Shown: one piece after another, positions 1 through 5,372 of the stretch | Layout of the letters: each line of letters begins with the position of its first letter | Numbering within the stretch: position 1 is the first letter of the stretch | Assembly (NCBI GenBank): GCA_903952885.1 | Contig: CAJBHE010000112.1 | Span: forward strand, 1-8,119 | Direction of reading: 5' to 3' | Length of the DNA: 8,119 nucleotides | Origin: an uncultured Burkholderiales bacterium | GTDB taxonomy: Bacteria; Pseudomonadota; Gammaproteobacteria; Burkholderiales; Burkholderiaceae_C | Made by a program: the position numbers and the translations under genes | The notes under the pieces: generated by a model | Told to the model about the DNA's origin: nothing | Database searches by the model: none | What the model saw: the letters and a program-made list of their open reading frames with translations, nothing else

Positions 1-369
1 ACCCGACTCGCTGTGACGCACCACAAAAATATCAGCGGCCATCGCGCTCAAGTTGGCGATGGTGTCGAGCAGCGACTCGCCCTTGGCAGCCGATGAACGT
101 GCGATGTCGAGGTTGAACACATCGGCCGACAAACGTGTGGCGGCAATCTCGAACGTGGTGCGTGTGCGCGTGCTGTTTTCGAAGAACAGGTTGAACACAC
201 TCTTGCCGCGCAAGAGCGGCACCTTCTTCACTTCACGGTCGTTGACCGAGACGAAATTGGCTGCGGTGTCGAGGATGTGCGTCAAGATGTTGCGCGACAG
301 ACCTTCAGTGGAGAGCAGGTGAATCAGCTCGCCGTTTTTGTTGAGTTGGGGGTTGCGTTTGTAGAGCAT
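1..369 (-). CDS. pyrB: Aspartate carbamoyltransferase catalytic chain, N-terminal 123 residues (runs off the left edge)
   Basis: PyrB condenses carbamoyl phosphate with aspartate to give N-carbamoylaspartate, the committed step of de novo pyrimidine synthesis in the cytoplasm. Translating the minus strand from ATG at 369 gives MLYKRNPQLN and stays open to base 1. The carbamoyl-phosphate loop FENSTRTRTTFE lies at about residues 63-74, and SSAAKGES at 92-99 supplies the serine/lysine loop that in this family reaches into the neighbouring subunit's active site. The fragment ends at RHSESG (118-123). A good Shine-Dalgarno, AAAGG at 376-380, sits 6 bases before the ATG and overlaps the stop of pyrR. 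It is the last gene visible of a minus-strand operon. In related bacteria pyrC (dihydroorotase) often follows, but that lies outside the window. About 200 C-terminal residues are missing only because of the window edge. The family call is very secure. Confidence 0.96.
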   Translation of the reverse strand, partial: MLYKRNPQLNKNGELIHLLSTEGLSRNILTHILDTAANFVSVNDREVKKVPLLRGKSVFNLFFENSTRTRTTFEIAATRLSADVFNLDIARSSAAKGESLLDTIANLSAMAADIFVVRHSESG

Positions 370-375
370 GTCTCG

Positions 376-380
376 CCTTT
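376..380 (-). promoter_or_regulatory. Ribosome binding site of pyrB overlapping the pyrR stop codon
   Basis: On the minus strand the junction reads TAAAGGCGAGACATG. The pyrR stop TAA and the AAAGG Shine-Dalgarno of pyrB share bases, with 6 bases from AAAGG to the ATG. This supports the ATG at 369 as the pyrB start and suggests that ribosomes finishing pyrR feed pyrB. Confidence 0.7.
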
Positions 381-885
381 ATTCGCTCTCGACTGAAAAG
401 TTAAATTGGCCGTGGTCGTCTTTGGTCAGCGCCAGCGATTGGGTGGCGGGCAAGGCCACACGCGCTGCCGCGTAGTCGGCCTGAATGGGCAGCTCACGGC
501 CACCACGGTCGACCAACACGGCCAGCTGCACATGGGCAGGACGGCCATAGTCAAACAACTCATTGAGCACAGCACGAATGGTGCGGCCGGTGTAGAGCAC
601 ATCATCCAGCACGATGAGGTGTGCGCCGTTCACTTCAAACGGCAGCTTGGTTTGGCCGCCATCGGCCAAGCCGCGTTGTGCAAAGTCGTCCCGGTGCATG
701 GCCGATGAAATGCTGCCGGCCTCCCCTTCAAGCTTCAAATCATTTTGCAAACGCGCCGCCAACCAAGCACCACCCGAGGTGATGCCCACCAAACGTGTGG
801 TGGGCGTGAGCATGCTGCGCACGCCTTTGAGCAGCTCGGTGTACAAACTTTCTGCATCCAACATGAGGTTTCCTTGGGTACTCAT
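379..885 (-). CDS. pyrR: PyrR-family uracil phosphoribosyltransferase / pyrimidine operon regulator
   Basis: This is a 168-residue type I phosphoribosyltransferase of the PyrR family. Members convert uracil and PRPP to UMP, and in Firmicutes they also bind pyr mRNA to cause attenuation. The PRPP-binding loop VLDDVLYTGRT is at residues 92-102, followed by LVDRGGRELPIQADYAA (124-140), the family's signature segment. RDD at 65-67 corresponds to the conserved YRDD region. I chose ATG at 885 because it forms an ATGA overlap with the ruvX stop; an in-frame ATG at 921 would extend 12 residues into ruvX. The usual LVDRGHRELPI reads LVDRGGRELPI here, and the C-terminus departs from the Firmicute pattern. 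No leader or attenuator can precede this gene or pyrB because the spacings are an overlap and 9 bases, so classical mRNA attenuation at these sites looks unlikely (inference). Confidence 0.9.
   Translation of the reverse strand: MSTQGNLMLDAESLYTELLKGVRSMLTPTTRLVGITSGGAWLAARLQNDLKLEGEAGSISSAMHRDDFAQRGLADGGQTKLPFEVNGAHLIVLDDVLYTGRTIRAVLNELFDYGRPAHVQLAVLVDRGGRELPIQADYAAARVALPATQSLALTKDDHGQFNFSVESE
882..885 (-). other. ATGA overlap: ruvX stop / pyrR start
   Basis: Bases 885-883 read ATG (pyrR start) and 884-882 read TGA (ruvX stop) on the minus strand. Such 4-base overlaps are typical of translational coupling by termination-reinitiation. Confidence 0.85.
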
Positions 886-1319
886 AAGTTCTCTCGAAAA
901 AATTGATTGAGGATGATGCAAGCCGATGCAGCGTCTGCATCTTTGGCACCCTGACTGTGGGCTTCGGTGGTGCTGTAACGCTCGTCCACTTCAAACACAG
1001 GCAAGTTGAAACGCCCATTCAACTGACGTGCAAATTTTTTGGCTTTGGCCGTGTTCTCGTGCGCCGTGCCGTCTGGGTAATACGGCACGCCCACCACCAG
1101 TGCATTGGGCTGCCACTCGGCAATGCGTTGGGTGATGAGGGCCCAACGGGCATCGCCTTCGGCGTTGACCGTGACTTGCGGTTGTGCCTCACGCAACAAG
1201 CGGCTGCCATAGGCGACGCCGGTTCGTTTGACACCGAAGTCAAAGGCTAAGAAAGATTGAAAGTGGGCTGGCACGTCGGGCTTAAGCGCAGAGGCCAAAG
1301 GTGCGGCTTGTTCAATCAT
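882..1319 (-). CDS. ruvX: RuvX/YqgF family Holliday junction resolvase-like nuclease, 16S rRNA processing
   Basis: This is a 145-residue protein of the YqgF/RuvX family (RNase H fold). Members are implicated in maturation of the 5' end of 16S rRNA and have also been described as Holliday junction resolvases. The N-terminal strand motif AFDFGVKRTGVA (residues 25-36) gives acidic D27. VVGVPYYPDGT (75-85) is the conserved glycine-proline loop. DERYSTTEA (112-120) and KDADAASACIIL (126-137) provide the other acidic positions, E113 and D129. The usual length is near 140, so it is complete. ATG at 1319 is chosen because it gives an ATGA overlap with yqgE; a start at 1349 would add 10 residues inside yqgE. 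It has a somewhat longer leader (about 20 residues) before the first strand than many homologues. The yqgE-ruvX-pyrR-pyrB order is also known from pseudomonads and other proteobacteria. Confidence 0.93.
   Translation of the reverse strand: MIEQAAPLASALKPDVPAHFQSFLAFDFGVKRTGVAYGSRLLREAQPQVTVNAEGDARWALITQRIAEWQPNALVVGVPYYPDGTAHENTAKAKKFARQLNGRFNLPVFEVDERYSTTEAHSQGAKDADAASACIILNQFFRENL
1316..1319 (-). other. ATGA overlap: yqgE stop / ruvX start
   Basis: On the minus strand ATG (1319-1317) of ruvX overlaps TGA (1318-1316) of yqgE. This is the second overlap of the same kind in this operon and it fixes the ruvX start. Confidence 0.85.
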
Positions 1320-2008
1320 GAATGTCCCACCTCGCCGGACAACATCCACGACTCCAAGCCCAACAACTTCATGGCACTTTCATAACGCTGCTCAACCGGT
1401 GTGTCAAAAATCACCGCCATGTCTGCACCCACTGTCAGCCAGCTGTTTTCAGCCAGCTCAGACTCTAGCTGGCCTTCGCCCCAAGCCGAGTAACCCAAGG
1501 AAATTAACACGCGCTTTGGGCCTGCGCCGATGGACAGCGCTTCGAGCACGTCTTTGGAGGTGGTCATCTCAAGGCCACCAGGAATGGTCATGGTGGAGGC
1601 GTACACCGATTCTTGTTCGCTCACAGCGTTGAGAGCCGCTGCTTCTTGCGCTAACTCTGGGCTGACGTCGCCTTCCAGCAAGGATTGTTGTGCAGGGGCT
1701 TCGCCCACAGGCTCAGCCTCATGGCTCCACAAGGCATCGTGCAACACAAAACCGCGCTCGGTGTGCACGGGACCGCCTTTCAAGACTGCCGCGTTCATGA
1801 GGTCTTGGCGGTGCAGGGGCAAGTCGACTTTTTCGAACAAACCCTTCATGGACAGCTCACCTGGTTTGTTGATCACCAAACCCATCGCGCCACGTTCGCT
1901 GTGCTCGCACACATAGACCACGCTTTTGGCAAAAGTCTCGTCCTCCAAACCGGGCATGGCAATCAAAAAATGATGCGTGAGGTTGATGGAGAGAGAATCA
2001 GCAGACAT
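1316..2008 (-). CDS. YqgE/AlgH family protein (UPF0301) with an internal insertion
   Basis: This is a 230-residue YqgE/AlgH-family protein. The family is widespread and cytoplasmic. AlgH was named from alginate regulation in Pseudomonas, but the molecular function is unsettled. Family landmarks are NLTHHFLIAMPGL at residues 9-21, RGAMGLVINKP (39-49), LKGGPVHTERGFVLH (76-90), the GYSAWGEGQLESELAENSW block (172-190), and a late FDTPVEQRYE (201-210). The usual length is about 185-200. The excess lies between about residues 97 and 135, a Glu/Ala-rich low-complexity stretch replacing the short linker before the ...YASTMTIPGGLE segment. The start ATG at 2008 fits the family N-terminus, although no strong Shine-Dalgarno precedes it. 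It heads the operon with ruvX, pyrR and pyrB and diverges from the photolyase gene 22 bases away. Confidence 0.92.
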   Translation of the reverse strand: MSADSLSINLTHHFLIAMPGLEDETFAKSVVYVCEHSERGAMGLVINKPGELSMKGLFEKVDLPLHRQDLMNAAVLKGGPVHTERGFVLHDALWSHEAEPVGEAPAQQSLLEGDVSPELAQEAAALNAVSEQESVYASTMTIPGGLEMTTSKDVLEALSIGAGPKRVLISLGYSAWGEGQLESELAENSWLTVGADMAVIFDTPVEQRYESAMKLLGLESWMLSGEVGHS

Positions 2009-2020
2009 GCAGCAATTTTA

Positions 2021-2026
2021 AAGGGT
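2021..2026 (+). promoter_or_regulatory. Ribosome binding site deciding the photolyase start
   Basis: AAGGGT at 2021-2026 is a good Shine-Dalgarno about 5-6 bases before ATG at 2031. The alternative in-frame GTG at 2025 lies inside this site, so the ATG is preferred. Confidence 0.65.
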
Positions 2027-2030
2027 GAAC

Positions 2031-3518
2031 ATGTCAAAGCTCACACACCATTCGCCCCACGTCGACAAAGGTCTGATGTGGTTTCGCCGCGACCTGCGCG
2101 CGTTTGACAACGCGGCGCTGTTTCACGCGCTCAAAAGCTGCAAGCAAGTGCATTGCGTGTTTGTGTTTGACAAAGCCATTTTGGACAGACTGCCCCGCGC
2201 CGACCGCCGTGTAGAGTTCATCCGAGAGTCGCTGGTCGCCCTTGACGCCGAGTTGCACGCCGTGGCGGGCCAAGCTGGTGCAGGCCTGATCGTGCGCCAT
2301 GCCGTGGCTGCGGATGAAGTGCCACGTTTGGCCCACGAACTGGGCGTGCAAGAGGTGTTTGCCAACCACGACGACGAGCCCGATGCGCAGGCCCGCGACG
2401 CCCAAGTGCGTGGCGGTTTAGCCAACTTTGGTATTGGTTTTCAAACCTTCAAAGACCATGTGATTTTTGAGCGCAGCGAGGTGCTGACCCAAATGGGCAA
2501 GCCCTACGGCGTGTTCACCCCCTACAAAAACGCATGGCTGCAAAAGGTGAACGACTATTTTTTGAAGTCTTATCCCGTGGGCAAGTACATCAAGGCTTTG
2601 GCCGCAAGACCCAAGGCCTACCAGCTGCCCGTGCCAAGCTTGGCCGGCATCGGCTTTGAAGCCACCAACCTCAGCAACTTGCATGTACCAACAGGCAGCC
2701 CTGGCGGCTTGGCTTTGTTTGAAGATTTCTTCGACCGCATGGACCGTTACGACGAAACCCGCAACTTCCCCGCCATCAAAGGCCCCAGCTACTTGGGCGT
2801 GCATTTGCGCTTTGGCACGGTGTCGATTCGCCAACTGGTATCGACCGCGCTCAAGCGCATGCGGGTGGGTTCGGCAGGTGCAGAGGTGTGGCTGTCAGAG
2901 CTGATTTGGCGCGACTTTTATCACCAAATCTTGCACCACCACCCGCGCGTGGTGACGGGTGCGTTCAAGCCCGAATACAACGACATCAAATGGGACCACC
3001 ACAAACATGCCAAAGAACTGTTTGCCGCGTGGTGCGAGGGCCGCACGGGCTACCCGCTGGTAGACGCGGCCATGGCGCAAATCAACCAAACCGGCTACAT
3101 GCACAACCGCTTGCGGATGGTGGTGGCGAGCTTCTTGACCAAAGACCTTGGCATTGATTGGCGCTGGGGCGAGCGCTATTTCGCCGAGCACCTGAACGAC
3201 TTTGACCTCGCAGCCAACAACGGCGGCTGGCAGTGGGCCAGCTCTAGTGGCTGCGATGCGCAGCCTTACTTTCGCATCTTCAACCCGACCAACCAAAGCG
3301 AAAAGTTTGACCCCGAGGGCAAGTTCATTCGCCGCTACGTCCCAGCGCTGTCCAAGCTCAACAACAAAGCCATCCACGCACCTTGGTTGGCGAAGCCTTT
3401 GGAGTTAGAAGAAGCAGGCTTGGTGCTGGGGCGCGATTACCCAAGACCCGTCGTGGACCATGCAGAGGCTCGGGCTCTGACGCTAGAGCGGTATGCAGTG
3501 GTGAAGAAGGTGAAATAA
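2031..3518 (+). CDS. phrB: Class I CPD deoxyribodipyrimidine photolyase
   Basis: This 495-residue cryptochrome/photolyase-family enzyme repairs cyclobutane pyrimidine dimers in DNA using blue light, a reduced FAD and an antenna chromophore. The N-terminal Rossmann-like antenna domain starts with LMWFRRDLRAFDNAAL (about 15-30). The FAD domain carries YDETRNFPAIKGPSYLGVHLRFG (about 240-262), ELIWRDFY (290-297; E290 and W293 match the E. coli lesion-binding E274/W277), GRTGYPLVDAAM (337-348), MHNRLRM (357-363) and NNGGWQWASSSGCDAQPYFRIFNP (from 396). W321, W377 and W400 match the electron-transfer tryptophans W306, W359 and W382 of E. coli PhrB, so it should be photoreducible. The antenna cofactor (MTHF or another) cannot be settled by eye. 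It sits alone on its strand, diverging from yqgE and converging on the 215-residue gene with 27 bases between stops. The start is set by the AAGGG site before 2031. Confidence 0.96.
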   Translation: MSKLTHHSPHVDKGLMWFRRDLRAFDNAALFHALKSCKQVHCVFVFDKAILDRLPRADRRVEFIRESLVALDAELHAVAGQAGAGLIVRHAVAADEVPRLAHELGVQEVFANHDDEPDAQARDAQVRGGLANFGIGFQTFKDHVIFERSEVLTQMGKPYGVFTPYKNAWLQKVNDYFLKSYPVGKYIKALAARPKAYQLPVPSLAGIGFEATNLSNLHVPTGSPGGLALFEDFFDRMDRYDETRNFPAIKGPSYLGVHLRFGTVSIRQLVSTALKRMRVGSAGAEVWLSELIWRDFYHQILHHHPRVVTGAFKPEYNDIKWDHHKHAKELFAAWCEGRTGYPLVDAAMAQINQTGYMHNRLRMVVASFLTKDLGIDWRWGERYFAEHLNDFDLAANNGGWQWASSSGCDAQPYFRIFNPTNQSEKFDPEGKFIRRYVPALSKLNNKAIHAPWLAKPLELEEAGLVLGRDYPRPVVDHAEARALTLERYAVVKKVK

Positions 3519-3545
3519 AAAGCGAGGCGAGTCCAAGATCAGAGG

Positions 3546-4193
3546 CTAGTCGCCCCTGAGAGCAGCCAGCACACTTGACTGTGGCTCGCGCACGCTACCC
3601 ACCGCGAAGTGTTGCAGCAAGCGGCTCACCTCTTGGGCGCCGCTGAGGCTGGTTTTGATGTCGTCGGCCACGCGCTTGGCACGCAGACGGGCCAGTTGCA
3701 CAGCCAATGAATCGGCCACTTGTTGCACGGCTGTGAGCTGCACGTCTTGCGCCAGTTGGGCCATGCTTTGCACATCCAGTTGAGCTTCGGTTGGCAGGTC
3801 AGACTCGGGCGACTCAGACCAGTCATTCAAGATGCTCACCAAGCGCTGAGAAATCACATCGGCCTGCTCTAAAAACAGCAAGTGGTTGATGACTTGCAAG
3901 CTGTCTTCCACAGGCTTGTCATGTTCGTTGAACTGCTCACGCAATTGCAAGCCACTCAACACCTGCGAGGCCGCACTGGCTTCGGCTTCTTCAATGCTGC
4001 GGTTGGGGGCCAAACGCAGGCCCTCAAAAAAGTGGGTGGCCAGCGACCAAAAGGTGCGCCAGCCAGCGATGGTTTCAGCGTCTAGCTGTCGCTGACACAA
4101 CAGCTCTAACTCGCGTGCAGCTTGTAAATTGATAGCTGGGCGATGGCGCAGCAAGGCCAACACATGGCTTTCAAACTGTGCGCGGACTTGCAT
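3546..4193 (-). CDS. Unrecognised 215-residue helical protein, possibly a ChpA-related remnant
   Basis: I do not firmly recognise this protein. It is predicted soluble: no signal peptide, no membrane segment, rich in Leu, Gln, Ala and Glu, almost certainly all helical. Residues 140-197 in particular look like long amphipathic helices. The segment from W45 through FFEGL (55-59), then a Ser/Ala/Gln helix and LLFLEQAD (105-112), resembles the pattern W...FFE.l ... s.vl.q ... dLlFf.a in the N-terminal region of ChpA/PilL-type CheA proteins of betaproteobacterial twitching systems. That match is from memory and weak. Upstream, the rubredoxin stop is only 5 bases away, so the two are cotranscribed. 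Downstream it converges on the photolyase gene. The pil-chp cluster often lies near rubredoxin and yqgE in relatives, which makes a shrunken ChpA plausible but unproven. The reading frame is intact with normal codon use, so it is probably expressed. No clear Shine-Dalgarno was seen. Confidence 0.8.
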   Translation of the reverse strand: MQVRAQFESHVLALLRHRPAINLQAARELELLCQRQLDAETIAGWRTFWSLATHFFEGLRLAPNRSIEEAEASAASQVLSGLQLREQFNEHDKPVEDSLQVINHLLFLEQADVISQRLVSILNDWSESPESDLPTEAQLDVQSMAQLAQDVQLTAVQQVADSLAVQLARLRAKRVADDIKTSLSGAQEVSRLLQHFAVGSVREPQSSVLAALRGD

Positions 4194-4198
4194 AGCGA

Positions 4199-4366
4199 TT
4201 AGATTTGCACCATTTCGAAGTCTTCTTTACGCGCGCCGCACTCTGGACAGGTCCAATTCATGGGCACATCAGCCCAAGCGATGCCAGGGGCAATGCCGTG
4301 CTCAGGCGCGCCAGCCTCTTCGTCGTAAATCCATCCACAAATCAGACACATCCAAGTATTGGCCAC
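4199..4366 (-). CDS. Rubredoxin (GTG start)
   Basis: This 55-residue small iron-sulfur protein carries electrons through one Fe bound by four cysteines. The protein begins (V)ANTWMCLICGWIYDEE. The two cysteine pairs are CLICG (C7, C10) and CPECG (C40, C43), separated by the usual spacing with aromatic residues WIY and the W38 before the second pair; it ends EDFEMVQI, as rubredoxins of this group do. The start must be non-ATG: GTG at 4366 gives the normal length, the ATG at 4380 is in another frame and reaches a stop after 12 codons, and the in-frame ATG at codon 6 would begin just before the first cysteine. It diverges from the ThiD-like gene, with 51 bases between starts, and is followed 5 bases later by the 215-residue gene. 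The electron partner is not evident; alkane hydroxylase, oxygen-reducing or type IV pilus-associated contexts occur in relatives. Confidence 0.95.
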   Translation of the reverse strand: MANTWMCLICGWIYDEEAGAPEHGIAPGIAWADVPMNWTCPECGARKEDFEMVQI

Positions 4367-4387
4367 GGTATTTCTTTCATCAACGCA

Positions 4388-4393
4388 TAGAAT
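4388..4393 (+). promoter_or_regulatory. Candidate -10 element for the ThiD-like/hemL transcript
   Basis: TAGAAT at 4388-4393 matches the sigma-70 -10 consensus at 5 of 6 positions. Transcription would begin near 4400, leaving about 18 bases before ATG 4418. No good -35 was found at 16-18 bases, so support is only the hexamer and the geometry. Confidence 0.3.
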
Positions 4394-4400
4394 GAATTGG

Positions 4401-4406
4401 ATTGTA
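4401..4406 (-). promoter_or_regulatory. Candidate -10 element for the rubredoxin transcript
   Basis: The minus strand reads TACAAT at 4406-4401, 5 of 6 with the -10 consensus. Initiation near 4394 would give a leader of about 28 bases before the GTG at 4366. The best -35 placement at 17 bases is poor. Together with the plus-strand TAGAAT it would make overlapping divergent promoters. Confidence 0.28.
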
Positions 4407-4417
4407 TCGACCCACTT

Positions 4418-5359
4418 ATGGCGCTAGAAAACACCCCCCTCCCCACCGAAATTCCTCTGTCTGGCGAAACCAGCGGAGCGCCCCCTTGCATCTTGGTTTT
4501 CAACGCCAGCGACCCCAGCGGGGCGGGCGGCTTGTCTGCTGACATTTTGGCAGCTGCTTCCGTCGGTGCACACGCCCTTCCCGTGGTGACAGGTGCCTAC
4601 ATGCGAGACACGGCTGAGATTTTTGACCACATCGCCTTTGACGACGACGCGGTGGCCGAGCAAGCACGCAGCGTGCTGGAAGACGTGGGCGTGCAAATCA
4701 TCAAAGTTGGGTTTTGCGGCAGCCCCGATAACCTGAGCGTGATTGCCGAAATCAGCACCGACTATGCTGATGTGCCAGTGGTTGCTTTCATGCCCAACCT
4801 GTCTTGGTGGGAAGACGAAAAAATTGACGCCTACCTGGACGCATTTCGCGAGCTGATATTGCCCCAAACCACCGTGCTGGTCGGCAACCACAACACCTTG
4901 TGGCGCTGGCTCCTGCCAGACTGGAGCAACGAGAAAAGCCCAAGCCCCCGCGACATTGCCCGCGCTGCTGCCGAAGTGGGCGTGCCTTATGTGTTGGTGA
5001 CGGGCATCAACCAGCCCGACCAACACATTGAAAACGCCTTGGCCACCGCTCACACGGTGATCATGACCGAGCGGTTTGAACGGTTTGATGCCTTGTTCTC
5101 TGGTGCTGGCGACACACTGAGCATCACACTGGCTGCCGTGCTGGCCGCAGGCACAGACCTAGAGCTGGCCACCCGCGAGGCCCTGAACTACCTCGACCAA
5201 AGCCTCAACTGCGGCTTCAGGCCCGGCATGGGACACGTGCTGCCCGATCGCATGTTTTGGGCCGAAGAAGACGCTGAAGGCGAGGAAGGTGATGTCACAG
5301 ACGGCCTTCCCGCCACCGCTGAAGACTTTTCGCTTCCCCGACACGAAACCAAACATTGA
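4418..5359 (+). CDS. thiD: Divergent ThiD-family hydroxymethylpyrimidine (phosphate) kinase-like protein
   Basis: This is a 313-residue ribokinase-fold kinase of the ThiD type. ThiD phosphorylates HMP and HMP-P for thiamin synthesis. VFNASDPSGAGGLSADILAAASVGAHA (about 27-53) matches the ThiD N-terminal signature (..AGSDPSGGAGIQAD..), IIKVGF at 94-99 matches KIGM, and VLVTG (192-196) matches the late substrate strand. It departs elsewhere: the usual DPVM is AFMPNLSWW (123-131), the TPN..EA region reads VGNHNTLWRWL (155-165), and the anion-hole motif is SGAGDTLS (228-235) rather than GTGCTLS. The acidic tail, residues 283-313, is extra. Start: ATG 4418 is preferred over in-frame TTG 4397; neither has a clear Shine-Dalgarno. 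hemL follows after 13 bases. The fold is secure. The substrate is less so, since GAGD is the motif of PfkB/pyridoxal-type kinases; I keep the symbol as a family label. Confidence 0.82.
   Translation: MALENTPLPTEIPLSGETSGAPPCILVFNASDPSGAGGLSADILAAASVGAHALPVVTGAYMRDTAEIFDHIAFDDDAVAEQARSVLEDVGVQIIKVGFCGSPDNLSVIAEISTDYADVPVVAFMPNLSWWEDEKIDAYLDAFRELILPQTTVLVGNHNTLWRWLLPDWSNEKSPSPRDIARAAAEVGVPYVLVTGINQPDQHIENALATAHTVIMTERFERFDALFSGAGDTLSITLAAVLAAGTDLELATREALNYLDQSLNCGFRPGMGHVLPDRMFWAEEDAEGEEGDVTDGLPATAEDFSLPRHETKH
5282..5294 (+). promoter_or_regulatory. Strong Shine-Dalgarno plus in-frame ATG upstream of the usual hemL start
   Basis: GAGGAAGG at 5282-5289 precedes an ATG at 5292 that is in frame with hemL and would add 27 residues (MSQTAFPPPLK...). 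It lies inside the end of the ThiD-like gene. The sequence also encodes that gene's Glu/Gly run, so the match may be accidental. Confidence 0.3.
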
Positions 5360-5372
5360 ACCCTGGCACACC

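Noticed and set aside
2032..2037. Perfect TTGACA -35 hexamer on the minus strand before yqgE
   Set aside because: The nearest good -10 (TAAAAT) is only 11 bases away, too close for a sigma-70 promoter, and no -10 sits at 16-18 bases.
1685..2107. Plus-strand open frame of 140 codons across yqgE and the photolyase start
   Set aside because: It is a shadow of yqgE with no motif, and it overlaps two well-supported genes.
3526..3554. GGCGA ... TCGCC inverted repeat between photolyase and the 215-residue gene
   Set aside because: Only 5 pairs with a loop of about 19 bases and no T-run; not a believable terminator.
4367..4417. Possible TPP riboswitch before the ThiD-like gene
   Set aside because: Only 51 bases separate the divergent start codons, too short for a TPP aptamer (about 90-100 bases), and no conserved aptamer core is visible.
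4342..4545. Minus-strand open frame of 67 codons spanning the rubredoxin/ThiD intergenic region
   Set aside because: Most of it is antisense to the ThiD-like gene and it has no recognisable protein; only its last 12 codons, from ATG 4380, are mentioned as a possible leader frame.
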